From NCBI GenBank assembly GCA_020736575.1, contig JAGPYM010000008.1, positions 558,001 to 622,000 of the forward strand: a stretch of 64,000 nt of DNA, in the 5' to 3' direction. The notes under the pieces are model-generated. The model worked only from the letters and a program-made list of their open reading frames with translations. It searched no databases and had not been told where the DNA came from. Below, piece after piece: positions 1-9,685 of the stretch (the first letter of the stretch is position 1; the number at the start of each line of letters is the position of its first letter). Origin of the DNA: Thelonectria olida (Eukaryota > Ascomycota > Sordariomycetes > Hypocreales > Nectriaceae). A program made the position numbers and the translations under genes.

Positions 1-51
1 CATGAGGAACTCGGCGCTCTCCCAAGGGGTACCGCCAGGCTTTCCAGGCAT
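1..51 (-). CDS. Start of a sixth possible Myb/SANT-like gene, cut by the left edge
   Basis: A minus-strand ATG at 51-49 in a good fungal context (cgtcATGCC) opens a frame that stays open to the window edge and reads MPGKPGGTPWESAEFLM. The Trp-x-x-Ala-(D/E)-x-(L/F)-(L/M) pattern resembles the first helix of the Myb/SANT-like domains encoded by the neighbouring genes (for example NWNDRADKDLFF in the next gene on the same strand). I infer another family member transcribed off the window. Only 17 codons are visible, so both the gene and the family assignment are tentative; an AC-rich stretch upstream of the ATG would be its leader. Confidence 0.4.
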   Translation of the reverse strand, partial: MPGKPGGTPWESAEFLM

Positions 52-451
52 GACGACAAGTGCTGTGATAGGTGTGGGTGTTGTGGTAGGTGGTCTTGCG
101 AGTATCGAGACGAGGTAGGAAATGTGTAAGGGCCACGTGGTGATGATGATGGTGATGATGAAAGTGAAGATGGGAGAGATGAAGCCTGCCTTTGATAATG
201 AGGCAGACAGATGCTTAGGACGTTAGAGCAAGCGTTATGATTGAGCGCCTTAGCGAATAGTTTGTAGCTATTGGACCGTTTTCCCGGCGCCAATGAGACA
301 ACTGCTTGATTCTATCATAGTAAAACCCATGCTAAACAATACCTTGCCTGTACCTGGCAATCATTCCATACCATTAGCCGGTCCGTCCTAACACCTTCTC
401 ATTACCTTTCTCATTAACTCCAACCAAAATAAAGGGCCGGTTGGAACAGTT
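52..451. other. Intergenic, no gene seen
   Basis: This stretch lies between the start of the left-edge gene and the end of the acidic repeat frame. It contains a TGATGATGATGG-type microsatellite near 140-165 and no open frame with coding character. It presumably holds the promoter of the left-edge gene. Confidence 0.5.
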
Positions 452-652
452 CTAAAATGATGCGCCGAAATTCTGAGGTTCGTCATCCTCCCAGATCCGA
501 GGATCGTCATCCTCGTTTTGAGGGTCGTGAGCCTCACAGTTATGAGAATCGTCATCCTCTAAGTTCTGAAGATCGTCAGGTTCCCAGTTCTGAGGATCGT
601 CATCCTTCAAGTTTCGAGGATCGTCAGGTTCCCAGTTTTGAGGATCTTCAGC
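452..652 (-). repeat. Degenerate 24-nt tandem repeat, in frame behind the stop of the preceding gene
   Basis: About eight units of 24 nt (one of 21 nt) run here. On the minus strand they stay open for 66 codons and encode acidic units such as EDPQNWEP, DDPRNLKD, DDPQNWEP, DDLQNLED and DDPRIWED, ending at a TAG at 454-452. The frame is exactly that of the Myb-like gene that ends at 653, separated from it only by one TAG codon. The plus strand is also open, as expected for a repeat length divisible by three. It may be a read-through extension, a recently lost C-terminus, or merely a 3'-UTR minisatellite. Confidence 0.75.
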
Positions 653-2067
653 CTATGCTTCTCCGTACGTAAAACTGTGACATGTTAGGAATCTACATCC
701 TTGACCAAGAACGAGCGAGTGCTTACTGAGAAGGGAACGGATCTGCCGAGGCGCTATGTGCAGCAAGCGCGAGGACGGCCTCGTCATCCAGAACCTCATC
801 CTTTGACGTATCAGGCGAGGCAAGGCGTGGTCGCTTGGCATCCGGTTGCTCCTCGTCCACCTCATCGCCGTCTTCTTCTTCACCCTCGGCATCAATCTGC
901 GTAGAGTCTCGGGTTAGGGGCTCGGAGTGCTCAACAGACCCGGTGTCAGGCTCAAGTGGAGTTTCCGTTGACTCCTGGGGAGGAGCTACTTCTTGGGGTT
1001 GAGGTTGAAGTTGTTGAAGCTGAGGATGAGGTTCGGGATGAGGTTCGGGCAGAGGTTGAGGTTGAGCTTCAGCCTCGGTTTGGTGTTGAAGTTGAGGTTG
1101 AAGTTGCTGCTGGGGTGGCTGATGCTGTGGTTGCTGTGGTTGCTGTAGATGTTGTGGATGTTGATGATGCTGTTGTTGCTCGACCTGTTCGTGCTGAGCA
1201 CTTTGGAGGGGATGAAGTTGAGCTTGGTCCTGAGGCAACGGGGCATCCTGAGGAGGGCTGGGAAATGTTATAGAAGGACCTGGCATCGACCCAGGGTCCT
1301 GTTGTGTGGGCATTTGCTGCGGAATTGCAGCCGGGTGGCCAGGGGGGGGAGGCATATGACCAGGAACCATTGATCCGGGCTGCCCTGGAACCTGAGCGAG
1401 GGGATGGCCGGCGTGGGCAACGGCCGGAGCAGGTTGGATAGGCACGGCCGTGCCTTGTTGAAGATGAATGGGTGCAGGCGCAATACTCACAGGAGGAGCC
1501 GGGGGTCCCTCGACGACAGGCAGAGGATGCTTTCTAGGTCTCCCACGACCAGGACCTGGACGGCGAGTGATGGGGTTCAAGGTGGGATCGACCTTGCGTG
1601 CACTTTCTTTGACAGTGCCGTGTATCTCAGCCTTGTTCTGAGCTCGACGAAGACCTTGAAAGTGTTGGCTAGTTTTGTGTTAGCGATATGCCGAGAACTT
1701 TTGAAGCATCTCAATTGGCCGAACACGAGCAATGACATGTGAGATGGACTGTGTTATAGCAGTACGGCCATGACTGACAAGGCGATGTGATATTGCGGAA
1801 GACCAATCAGGCTGAGAGTGAACATGTGTGTTGCCCAGCCGAACAAAACAAAAAACCGATACTCGAGGCACTAACAGAGGATATATAAGACAGAAAAAAG
1901 GCAATGACGTACCGACATCCTTCATTTGTGAAGCCATATCCTAACGTTCTCATGTGGTTGCCGATGGTAGTCCATTCGCCGCCACTGATAACGCCAATGT
2001 TTTTGACAGAAAGAATAGTAAAGAACAGATCTTTGTCCGCCCTATCATTCCAGTTCTTGTGATTCAT
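653..2067 (-). CDS. Myb/SANT-like DNA-binding protein with AT-hook and Q-rich tail
   Basis: Likely a nuclear DNA-binding or chromatin protein. Exons are 2067-1913, 1668-727 and 674-653 (372 aa). The first intron (244 nt) has GTACGT and CGCTAAC...ACTAG signals. The second (52 nt) has GTAAGC and CCTAAC...CACAG. If the second is retained the protein ends ...PFPSQ at 723; if spliced it ends ...PFPSHFTYGEA at 653. Residues about 6-65 form a Myb/SANT-like domain (NWNDRADKDLFF, GGEWTTIGNHM, CRQHFQGLRRAQ). An AT-hook core (GRGRPRK) follows near residue 90, then a long Pro/Gln/His-rich stretch and an acidic part with a KRPR basic patch. It is a paralogue of the four plus-strand genes to the right and is transcribed away from them. 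The family call is from pattern recognition; target genes are unknown. Confidence 0.78.
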
Positions 2068-5000
2068 GATGGGATGGTGGAGATGTCTGTGAATTGATGG
2101 GCGTGACTCGAGTCGGGACGAACGATGTTAGGACTTGTTAAGTCACGGACTGGATCAATTGGAAAATTGCTAGTGAGAAATTGTTAAGACGACCAGTGCG
2201 CGGGAGGTTGGGGACATTGGAGCCGAGTGGTCCAAGCGCCCCTTTGTTCGGGGGAAGGATCCGGGCGGCGGAAAAAGTAAGAATCCGGGCGGTTCGGTTG
2301 CACCATGATTGCTTTTGCTGTGTGTGGCCGTTCCAGCACGTTCTATCTACCTGCAGAGGAGGAAACAAGGCTTGACCCCGATGAGGAAGGCGCAATTGGC
2401 AAAAAGAACAGAGAAATTCATATCTGCAGCATCATGGACTCAGCCAAACATCAGCTCTCAGCTGAGATATCGCGGCTTAGCCGAGGGTATGCCATGGATT
2501 AACCGGGTGACCTGGTATTCACACCAACGCCGCCCAGCCCGGATTGGCCGGACGAGCTTACGAGCCAATGTATCGAGCCAGATGTGAGACGGCAATTAAT
2601 CAGTCTTTGGAGTCCCCCTTCAAAAAAAAAAAAAAAACATTACGGCTTGAAAACGGCGATCCAAACGGATGTCGCCAATGGCATGACGACGGCGACTCGT
2701 CATTTGCTCAATCATTCTCCTCTTCCTCTTCGACCTTGCAAAGCCGAACGCAGGTCACGGCGTCAGGGCGTCAGCAAGGGAGGAAACGGGCCCGCTGAGG
2801 CTTGACAAGAAAGGTGGGGGCGTTGCATCCGGACTAATCACAGGCATCCGAGAGGGCAGCTCAAGCAAGGGAGGCGAGAAAAAAAAGGAGAATCAAGAGT
2901 ACGAGGCTCACGTGAGTTCGTGGTGACTTGGCGAAGGCTAGGCATCATAATGTCCCACCAGGCTTCGCGCCCGTCGCGTCTTCCGCCCACTTCATCCCAT
3001 CCCCTCCAAGACGACGATTGATGGCATGAGCATCATCCGTGACCATGGATGCCGCCACGATGCGGCCCAATGCGTAATTCGATGCCGCTTTGCAGGACGG
3101 CGAATTTTCCCGGCTCTCGACCCATACCGGGCGGTCGAATTGTTGTTCCTCGCTCAATTGTCATGTCAGTCTTCATGGTTCGGCCAGCAGCCCATCCAAC
3201 GTGCTCCCGAGTGCTCTCAGCTGAGGGTCAGAAGCAAACCTCGGCGGATCGGCTGCATGGCGTAATCTCCTCATTCTTGAGACGGATTTAGCGTCTACAG
3301 TATCACAAGGTCCAGGTCACTGCTGCGTCTGTTGAGGCAGACGGGGACAGACGTTGGGTCGTGATGCAATCATGGGTGTTCAGGTGTTGCATCGTCGTAT
3401 GCATGTTTGCCTTCCAATCTAAGCCTTGCCTGGGACGAAGGTTGCTATTCCATTGTCTTCTCAATCGCAACATAGATGGAACAAAGCTGGTTGGACCAAT
3501 AGACGACTTTGGGGCTGGCGAGATGATGCCACGAGCTCATGCACTGCGGCATCCATATCGCTTCCTCTCCCCACACCCTCTCTTTTCCCTGGCTTGCCGT
3601 TTGGAGCTGGAGCGTTCAAAGCCCGACGGCCCATGTAGCTAATTCGTTCGCCGGACCGCGAATGAGTCACACACACTGTGTTTCACTCCGTTCCATGCTT
3701 TGCCATCCCTGTCTGCCTTTTAGCTTCGCTGATGCAAAATTCTTTGTTCGCCGGCATCGTCGTCGCAATTGAGCGGTGCATGGTCGGAGACTCGGGCAAG
3801 GTTTAGGCTGGCAATTCCACATGTCGCAGTTAGATTGCCTTGACTCTGAAGGGGCCGCATTCCATGGGCGAAAACCACTTAAGCCCGATTGACGCTGTAT
3901 TGTCTCAATGGCTTCTTCGTTCTGCTGTCATCCGTCGTAGTTTGCCCCAACTGCGCGGACCTGCGGCAAGCTGCTTTGGTGTTGCTCGCATTGAGATGCA
4001 GCTTCCAGCAGCTAGCGAGCGGCAAGGGCACAGAGTTTAGTGGACCTAGGCAGGGGATGGGCCCCCAAGGATGGGGGACTTATGGCGGTGTCCAGAGCCC
4101 GCCGTGGCACCCATGAGCACTTCTTTTAGTGGATTTGGGCTTAGCGGCGGGGGGCAGCCCAGCACTTTACGCGGTTCTCGCGCCTGCCACAGCCCCTCGA
4201 GCCCCTCCATCCACTCTGTCGCGCCCCGTTTTCCATGATTTGGGAGGGATCTTCTCTCCTCATCATCCCAAAGCCAACAAATGATTCGGTAGCACCAGGC
4301 AACCACGGGGCCATTATCACCATCCATCCATCTCAGACATGCCAAATCGGGAGCCGTCTCTAGCGGACGCTGAAGGCCGTCACAGTCCGCACTGTATTCG
4401 TGCCTGAGAACGCAAGATCAATCCTTCGATCCCTGTGGCTTGTGGGGGACGATGGATAGGTGCGGTGATGAATGGGTGACGAGGGAACGCTCACCACACA
4501 CCATGCGAATACACCACACGCCTCACATATAACGCATGGCCTGGCCCTTTTTTTTCCTTTTCCCTTCTGTAGCCTGTTCACGTCTTCCTTTCATAAAACC
4601 CCCGTGCCCCTTTCCTGCTCTTCCTCCTTCAACTCCCTGTTCCCATTTCGTCTCACTCTCCGCTCGACCAATACACCTCCCTCCCCCCCCCCCGGTGTGT
4701 TTCCAATACGTCTTCCATCCTTAAAAGGCCCTTTCCCGGCCTCTCTCTCGTCTGCCTCGTCGTTCTGGTGGTTGACTATCGCTGCTCGGCCTCACCTTCA
4801 CCCTCCCAAACTACCCCCATCAGCTCACCCATCCCATCTCGGCTTGAGACATCAATAACCGCCGTTCAATCTTTGCTCCGACTTTTGACCAAGACTGTCT
4901 CACTCAAATGAACCCATCTTCACGCTGATTTACATTGTTCGAAAAGCCCAGGCTCCACCGTCTCGGCTGAGGCATCATCACCCAGTTGCCTAGGGCTCTG

Positions 5001-5132
5001 ATGCTGCAGGATTTTGTCCCTATATAAATCACACGCTTGCCTCCTTCTGCCTGCTCTCGCTCGCAGCTTCGTCTCCCCATTTCTCCCCTATCATCTCCGT
5101 TTCTCTCGTATCATCCCCTCCGCAACTTCATC
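2068..5132. other. 3-kb divergent intergenic region between two Myb-like genes
   Basis: No open frame here shows coding codon use or recognisable protein motifs. The left end must hold the promoter of the minus-strand Myb-like gene and the right end that of the plus-strand one. The right 600 bases are strongly C/T-rich, with a pure C run near 4682-4693, as is usual for fungal promoters. A poly-A run of about 14 lies near 2624. A short undetected transcript or non-coding RNA cannot be excluded. Confidence 0.5.
5021..5028 (+). promoter_or_regulatory. TATA box
   Basis: TATATAAA stands 105-112 bases before the ATG at 5133 and is followed by a pyrimidine-rich leader, a usual core-promoter layout in filamentous fungi. 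It most likely drives the Myb-like gene that starts at 5133. Confidence 0.6.
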
Positions 5133-5929
5133 ATGACCCCCAACAGCGAGAACGCCATGGCTAGGTTCCTTCTGGCCATCTTGAACCAGAAGAACCTCAA
5201 AGACGTGAGTCCTTTCTCGAGATGACTCTCCCATAACCCCCTCTCACAGACTTCTAGATCGACTGGGAACAGGTCGCTCAAGATCCAGTCCTCATGCAGC
5301 CCATTACGAATGGTCACGCTGCGAGAATGCGTTTCGCTAGGTTCCGCAAGACCATTAGCGGCGATGAGCCAAAGAAGAGAAACCGCACCGCCGACAACTC
5401 TCGAGTCACAAAGTCCAAGAAGCCAACGCAGAAGAAGAGGGATAGCTTGGAAAGCCTCACAAAGTCTGATTCGGGCATTAGTCTCGCTTCCCTGGCTATG
5501 CATCAAGCTTCTCCCCAGATCAAGCAGGAGAACCAACATGGCTATCTTGCCCAGTTCTCTCCCGCCTCGACTACTTCTCCTTACCTTACCGACAACCGAG
5601 ACGACATCAACCCAAGATTCCTCACTCCTTGCAGCGATGACGCGGCTCACGGCCTCGTGAACCCTGCTTCCCTCGAAGACGTCCGACTCCGAAACGGGTT
5701 CGGTCCTTCGGTCGACTGCAACCAAGACTTGCTGGCACAGGCTCCTCAGAACCACCTGGCCATGGCTCAGTCTCCCTTCCATACGTTTGATGCTGCCTAC
5801 GATTTCAACAGCTACAGGGCTGTCGGCGATGCTCAGAGCCCGGCTGCTCTGGACTTGACGGGCGCTACCTCTCTCGCTGACTTTACTCCTGACTGGTCTG
5901 ACAACTTCCACGATCAACACCCTTTTTGA
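5133..5929 (+). CDS. Myb/SANT-like DNA-binding protein, 247 aa
   Basis: Exons are 5133-5204 and 5258-5929, with the intron in phase 0 (GTGAGT...TTCTAG). The N-terminal domain reads MARFLLAILNQKNLKD, then IDWEQVA, then HAARMRFARFRK, which matches the helix pattern of the neighbouring family members. A basic segment follows (KKRNRTADNSRVTKSKK), probably nuclear localisation or DNA contact. The remaining 150 residues are Ser/Pro/Asn/Asp-rich and end in an aromatic-acidic tail (DFTPDWSDNFHDQHPF) that looks like an activation region. I infer a nuclear transcription factor; it is the most factor-like member of the cluster. A TATA box lies about 110 bases upstream. The intron position equals that of the first coding intron of the gene at 10797. 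Confidence 0.8.
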
Positions 5930-6791
5930 TACCCGACACAAAAATAGCGCACACGGATAGAGGATGGATATTGTACTAAAAATGGGGATATGTCTAGAAC
6001 GCCTTTGCTATTATGACTTGATGACTATGGGGTTCTGTTTTTAATTTCGGCTGGAGATGTGTGTACTAGTTGCTATCTCTTGGTCTGGTTTTTGTTTCTA
6101 CTCTCTGATCTCTCCCAATCATGATCTTTTGTCTCCTTACGTTGGGAGACGTCCTACCTGGATGTTCTTTGGCTTGTAAACGATAGTGTCGATGGCTGCA
6201 GACTGTTTAAGAACTACGAATGCTCAATGTCTCAACCTCGTGTTTCGTTTTCACGCCCGATATGCTATGCCACTGTCCCGTGAGTGATAGATCGACGTTT
6301 GATCTTCGAGGTCCCTATTCTGTCCTATGGTTGGATGATAGGCGACTAATGCACGAAAGAGTTTTCTAGGGGTACCCTGGCCGGCGTGAGGTGTTGCTGG
6401 CTAGCTACCCAGCCTGACGACATGTTTGTTTGGCCCAGTGTGATCACCTACTTGGGGGTTCTCAACTTGCAGTAAGTAGGAAGCATTGAGTGCTTGTAGA
6501 GCCCATCATAGGAGATACTTTGATGCCCACTGGATTACGGAGTGATTCATGAGGGTGTGCTCAGCTTAAGTGCTGTCTGAACATTCCTGACAATTCTACC
6601 TCCAAGTATCGAGAAGAGCAACGCAGCATTGCGGCCATATAACTATACGACACCCTCCTGCCCCCCCAAAAATGCATCCTTTTACATCCTTGGCCAGGAG
6701 ATGGAGGGGGCAGAGTCTTTAGAACAAGACAAACCGCTCCGAAGCAAAAGCAAGAAGATGCAAAAAGAAAGCGAACGCTGAGCTCGTTAAT
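5930..6791. other. Intergenic, 3' region of the Myb-like gene; nothing else seen
   Basis: T-rich sequence directly after the stop is probably the 3'-UTR. No coding frame or RNA structure was recognised before the tRNA that starts at 6792. Confidence 0.5.
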
Positions 6792-6874
6792 TGCCCTGTA
6801 CTGGAATCGAACCAGTGATCTTCTCATCGCACTGTTATTACTAGTGAGACGCTATACCACTTAGCCAACAGGGC
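6792..6874 (-). tRNA. tRNA-Thr (anticodon AGU) with an 11-nt intron
   Basis: On the minus strand a 7-bp acceptor stem pairs GCCCTGT with ACAGGGC, followed by discriminator A. The D arm is GGCTAAGTGGTATAGCG-like, the anticodon stem TCTCA/TGAGA encloses CTAGTA, and the T arm is ACTGG-TTCGATT-CCAGT. The anticodon AGT decodes threonine. Removing 11 nt (ATAACAGTGCG), placed one base 3' of the anticodon as in eukaryotic nuclear tRNAs, restores a 7-nt loop. All arms pair fully, so the gene looks intact. Confidence 0.93.
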
Positions 6875-7917
6875 TTGTGTTTGATAAAAGTCGAGCTCCA
6901 AAGGAGACATATAAATGCCGCAGCTGTCTGGCGATGGCGTCTGGTGGGGCGGATGGATCAGTGCTCAATTTGGCGTGTGCACGGGTGCTACTTAAAACTG
7001 ATGGTCACCTCCCCCATGGACTAAGGTACGTACCTAACCTACATATAAGAGTTGGCCTTTAGTTGAGCTTAGATACCTAGGTATGTAATATATCGCACTT
7101 GGCGAGTGTCTCACGTCTGAGGCGGTGAATCTTTGCTGCCTAGTAGTCGGAGCAGAGACGGGCAAGTCGGACGGTATGTACTCTTGACTGCCAAGCAGAT
7201 GTAGCCGAAGAGCAAGATGGACGACTTTCACGAGTTGCTGGGAACACCTCTCTGTGGACATCGAGATATCAGTAGAGGCAGCATCCTGCTACGAAAGCTT
7301 GGCCGCGAAGAAGAAAATACTCTACCTACCCAGGTAGTCTAAAAGGAAACCAGGCGAGATAAGCAGAGAGATGGTGGTTGAAGAACAACTGCGAGCTCCT
7401 CAACAGGTTGGAGGGGAAACGACTCACATCTGAGCAAAGGTTGGCCAACAGGAATTTCTATTGGCGCAAACAATGTCTGCTTTCTATTGGAGTGGCTCAA
7501 ACGAGAGACGGAATTCGTTCGCTCAGAAAAGCGAGAAATGCAGTTGAAGCGTCTCGAAAGCCACCAGTACACGCGTTTGCACCCCTCGCAGCCTCGCACC
7601 ATTGCAGACCAGTTGTTTGCATACCACGACGCATGAATCACTGCTCTGGCGTTGGTGGTCTTACGCCCTGTTTCTCTCTCGCAGCTCGGGATATAAAACT
7701 CGGCGTTTTCGTTGCTCAACCTGCACTTGTTTTCTCCCCCTCCTCACCTTTTCCAATACACCTCCCATTCCTCCGTAACTCGCGAACCACGATACCTTCT
7801 GCTCCCTACAAACAAATTTTCTTTGATTCAGCGGTTGGTTTCATCCCTTCTACACGTATCTGACTTGAACCTCACTGACTGGCTCGCGCAGGCTACCACG
7901 CTCGCACTACAATCACC
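6875..7917. other. Intergenic promoter region with TATA box and probable 5'-UTR intron
   Basis: A TATAAAA at 7692-7698 and a pyrimidine-rich leader precede the Myb-like gene at 7918. A likely 5'-UTR intron spans 7834-7891 (GTTGGT, CACTGAC branch, GCGCAG). A palindromic ACCTAGGTA lies at 7074-7083, a motif also seen in other intergenic parts of this window (about 13820). No coding region is seen. Confidence 0.55.
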
Positions 7918-8469
7918 ATGTCGGAGCCCAAGAAGGAACCCACCGCCGCCGAGGCCATGCTATTCTTCAGCATCGTGAAGAACACAAGAAACAAGGCCGA
8001 CGTCGACTGGGACGTGGTCGCCAGTGAGCAGGGCTTCAAGAACGCCGAGGTCGCCAAGGTACGCACGCAACCATCCGATCCTCGTTCCTTTCATCTGCAA
8101 CCCGACGTGTCACTGACTTCCTTTCGTGTGGTTATTCAGGTCCGCTTCGGACAGGTCAAACGCAAGCTCGGAATCTCCAGCGACCCTGCTGCCGCCGGCG
8201 GTTCTCCCGGGTCTGCGAAGAAGGGCGCCAACGGCAACGGCGCGGCCGCGGGCCCCATCACTCCGTCAAAGGTCACCAAGACGCCTCGCAAGGGCAAGGG
8301 CGGTCGCGGCAAGGTCAAGAAGGAAGAGCCCCGGGAGGACGACGAGGACAGAAAGGATCTCATCGCGCCCGTCAAGGCTGAGCTGGATGGCAGCGACGAC
8401 GGGGATGAGGGTGCCAACGGGCAGCTCCAGTCCGAGATGATGGGCGCCGCTGCGGTTGATCCCTTCTAG
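7918..8469 (+). CDS. Myb/SANT-like small basic nuclear protein, 156 aa
   Basis: Exons are 7918-8058 and 8140-8469 with a phase-0 intron (GTACGC, CACTGAC, ATTCAG). Residues 9-60 form the domain, seen as AAEAMLFFSIVKNTRNKADV, DWDVVASEQGF, and VRFGQVKRKLG. The rest is low-complexity: Gly/Ala/Ser, then a lysine-rich AT-hook-like patch (KTPRKGKGGRGKVKK), then an acidic tail ending AAAVDPF. I infer DNA or nucleosome binding. It is closest in layout to the genes at 9299 and 10797: same size class, same basic-then-acidic tail. GC-rich codon use suggests good expression. Confidence 0.82.
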   Translation: MSEPKKEPTAAEAMLFFSIVKNTRNKADVDWDVVASEQGFKNAEVAKVRTQPSDPRSFHLQPDVSLTSFRVVIQVRFGQVKRKLGISSDPAAAGGSPGSAKKGANGNGAAAGPITPSKVTKTPRKGKGGRGKVKKEEPREDDEDRKDLIAPVKAELDGSDDGDEGANGQLQSEMMGAAAVDPF

Positions 8470-9298
8470 ACTGCGGAGGGATCCTACGAGTTCCGCCTCG
8501 AGATATTATCACGGATTGCTGTCGTTTTGAGATTTGAGGGGTTGATGTTGAGCATCCCTGGGAGATGGTTGAGGAACACTCAGGGGGAGACAGGTTTTAA
8601 GAGATAACAGTCACGATGAGATTCTGGCTGTCACAAGGCACGATTTCGGTGAGAAATTAGAGTTGGCCTTGAAAATCCTAGATGTGTTGTGATGTGGTTT
8701 CCAGGTTGTGACAAAGGTTGGTGTTTACTAAAACGTATTGTTGCTATTTACTTCACAAGCGGGGGGATCAAGGGCATCAAGCGAGTTTGAGCACCAAATG
8801 AACACGCAAGATTCTCCCAGAGACGGCTCAAAATAATAGAAACGTCTCATTGTCTGGGAGACAGATGCATAGAGAGCAGGGGTTGCTGAGTTCCATGTCA
8901 CCAATGACGGCGAGTCTCTATTGATGAGCCCAGCCGCCTCCTTCACTCGCCATTCGCCAGAAGTACGGACCTATTGGCGTCTTTCCAGGCAATTAGACAA
9001 ACAAGAGACGTACAAGAAAGAGGTTCCCGTTTGTTCTGTGCCAGTGCCATAAATTCTGCTCCCCCGTGGTTCTCTCTTCCAACTCTCTCTCCTCTCCACC
9101 ACCACTCTCCTCCTACACTCGTCGCAACTCCCACCACCTTCCATCAGACAAACCTCAGGTTTCCCCTTCACTACTACTATTCATCTCACATACCATCTTT
9201 CATCTTCCCCTCCCCTCAAGATAAACAGTACGTTTTCGTCCCTCGCCTCCCTCACCGTTGCTGACCCAAACAACCTAGATCAACAAAACACAACAACA
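8470..9298. other. Intergenic; promoter and 5'-UTR intron of the next gene
   Basis: The part before 9299 is rich in C/T. A probable 5'-UTR intron spans 9228-9278 (GTACGT, TTGCTGACC, AACCTAG). The ATG at 9299 is preceded by ACAACA. No other gene is seen. Confidence 0.55.
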
Positions 9299-9685
9299 AT
9301 GCCTGCCAAGAAGACCTCCTCCGGCTCCGACGGCGACGCCCCCCAGGGTCTCACCGAGGGCGAGCTCCGTTTCATCAAGGCTGTCTTCGACAACATGACG
9401 CAGAAGCCCGACGCCGACTGGGACGCCGTCGCCGCGGCCCTCACCCTCAAGGATGCCAAGTGCGCCAAGGAGCGCTTCCGCCAGATGTCCGTCCGCCACG
9501 GCTGGCGCAACGATGGCAGCTCTCCTCGCAAGAACAAGGCCCCCGCCCCCGCCGGTGGCAGTGGTGTTGCGGGCGATGCCAAGGTCACCCGCAAGCCTCG
9601 CGCGCCCCGCAAGAAGGCTGTCAAGAAGGACGAGGACTCGGATTCTGAGGTCAAGGCCGAGGTGAAGGCTGAGGGCACCGATTAG
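9299..9685 (+). CDS. Myb/SANT-like small basic nuclear protein, 128 aa, intronless coding region
   Basis: A single open exon. The domain occupies residues 16-70: GLTEGELRFIKAVFDNMTQK, DADWDAVAAAL, CAKERFRQMSVRHGW. It retains the conserved Trp of the second helix and an Arg-Phe-x-x-Met/Leu third helix, but lacks both coding introns found in its relatives. The tail is Lys/Arg/Pro-rich (VTRKPRAPRKKAVKK) and ends acidic. Codon use is strongly biased to C-ending codons, which points to a well-expressed protein. Role as a chromatin-associated DNA-binding protein is inferred from the domain and tail. Confidence 0.83.
   Translation: MPAKKTSSGSDGDAPQGLTEGELRFIKAVFDNMTQKPDADWDAVAAALTLKDAKCAKERFRQMSVRHGWRNDGSSPRKNKAPAPAGGSGVAGDAKVTRKPRAPRKKAVKKDEDSDSEVKAEVKAEGTD

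Noticed and set aside
457..672. Plus-strand 71-codon frame over the 24-nt repeat (RHPPRSEDRHP pattern)
   Set aside because: It is the complement of a repeat whose period is a multiple of three, so both strands stay open. The minus strand is preferred because it is in frame with the adjacent gene and gives acidic, hydrophilic units.
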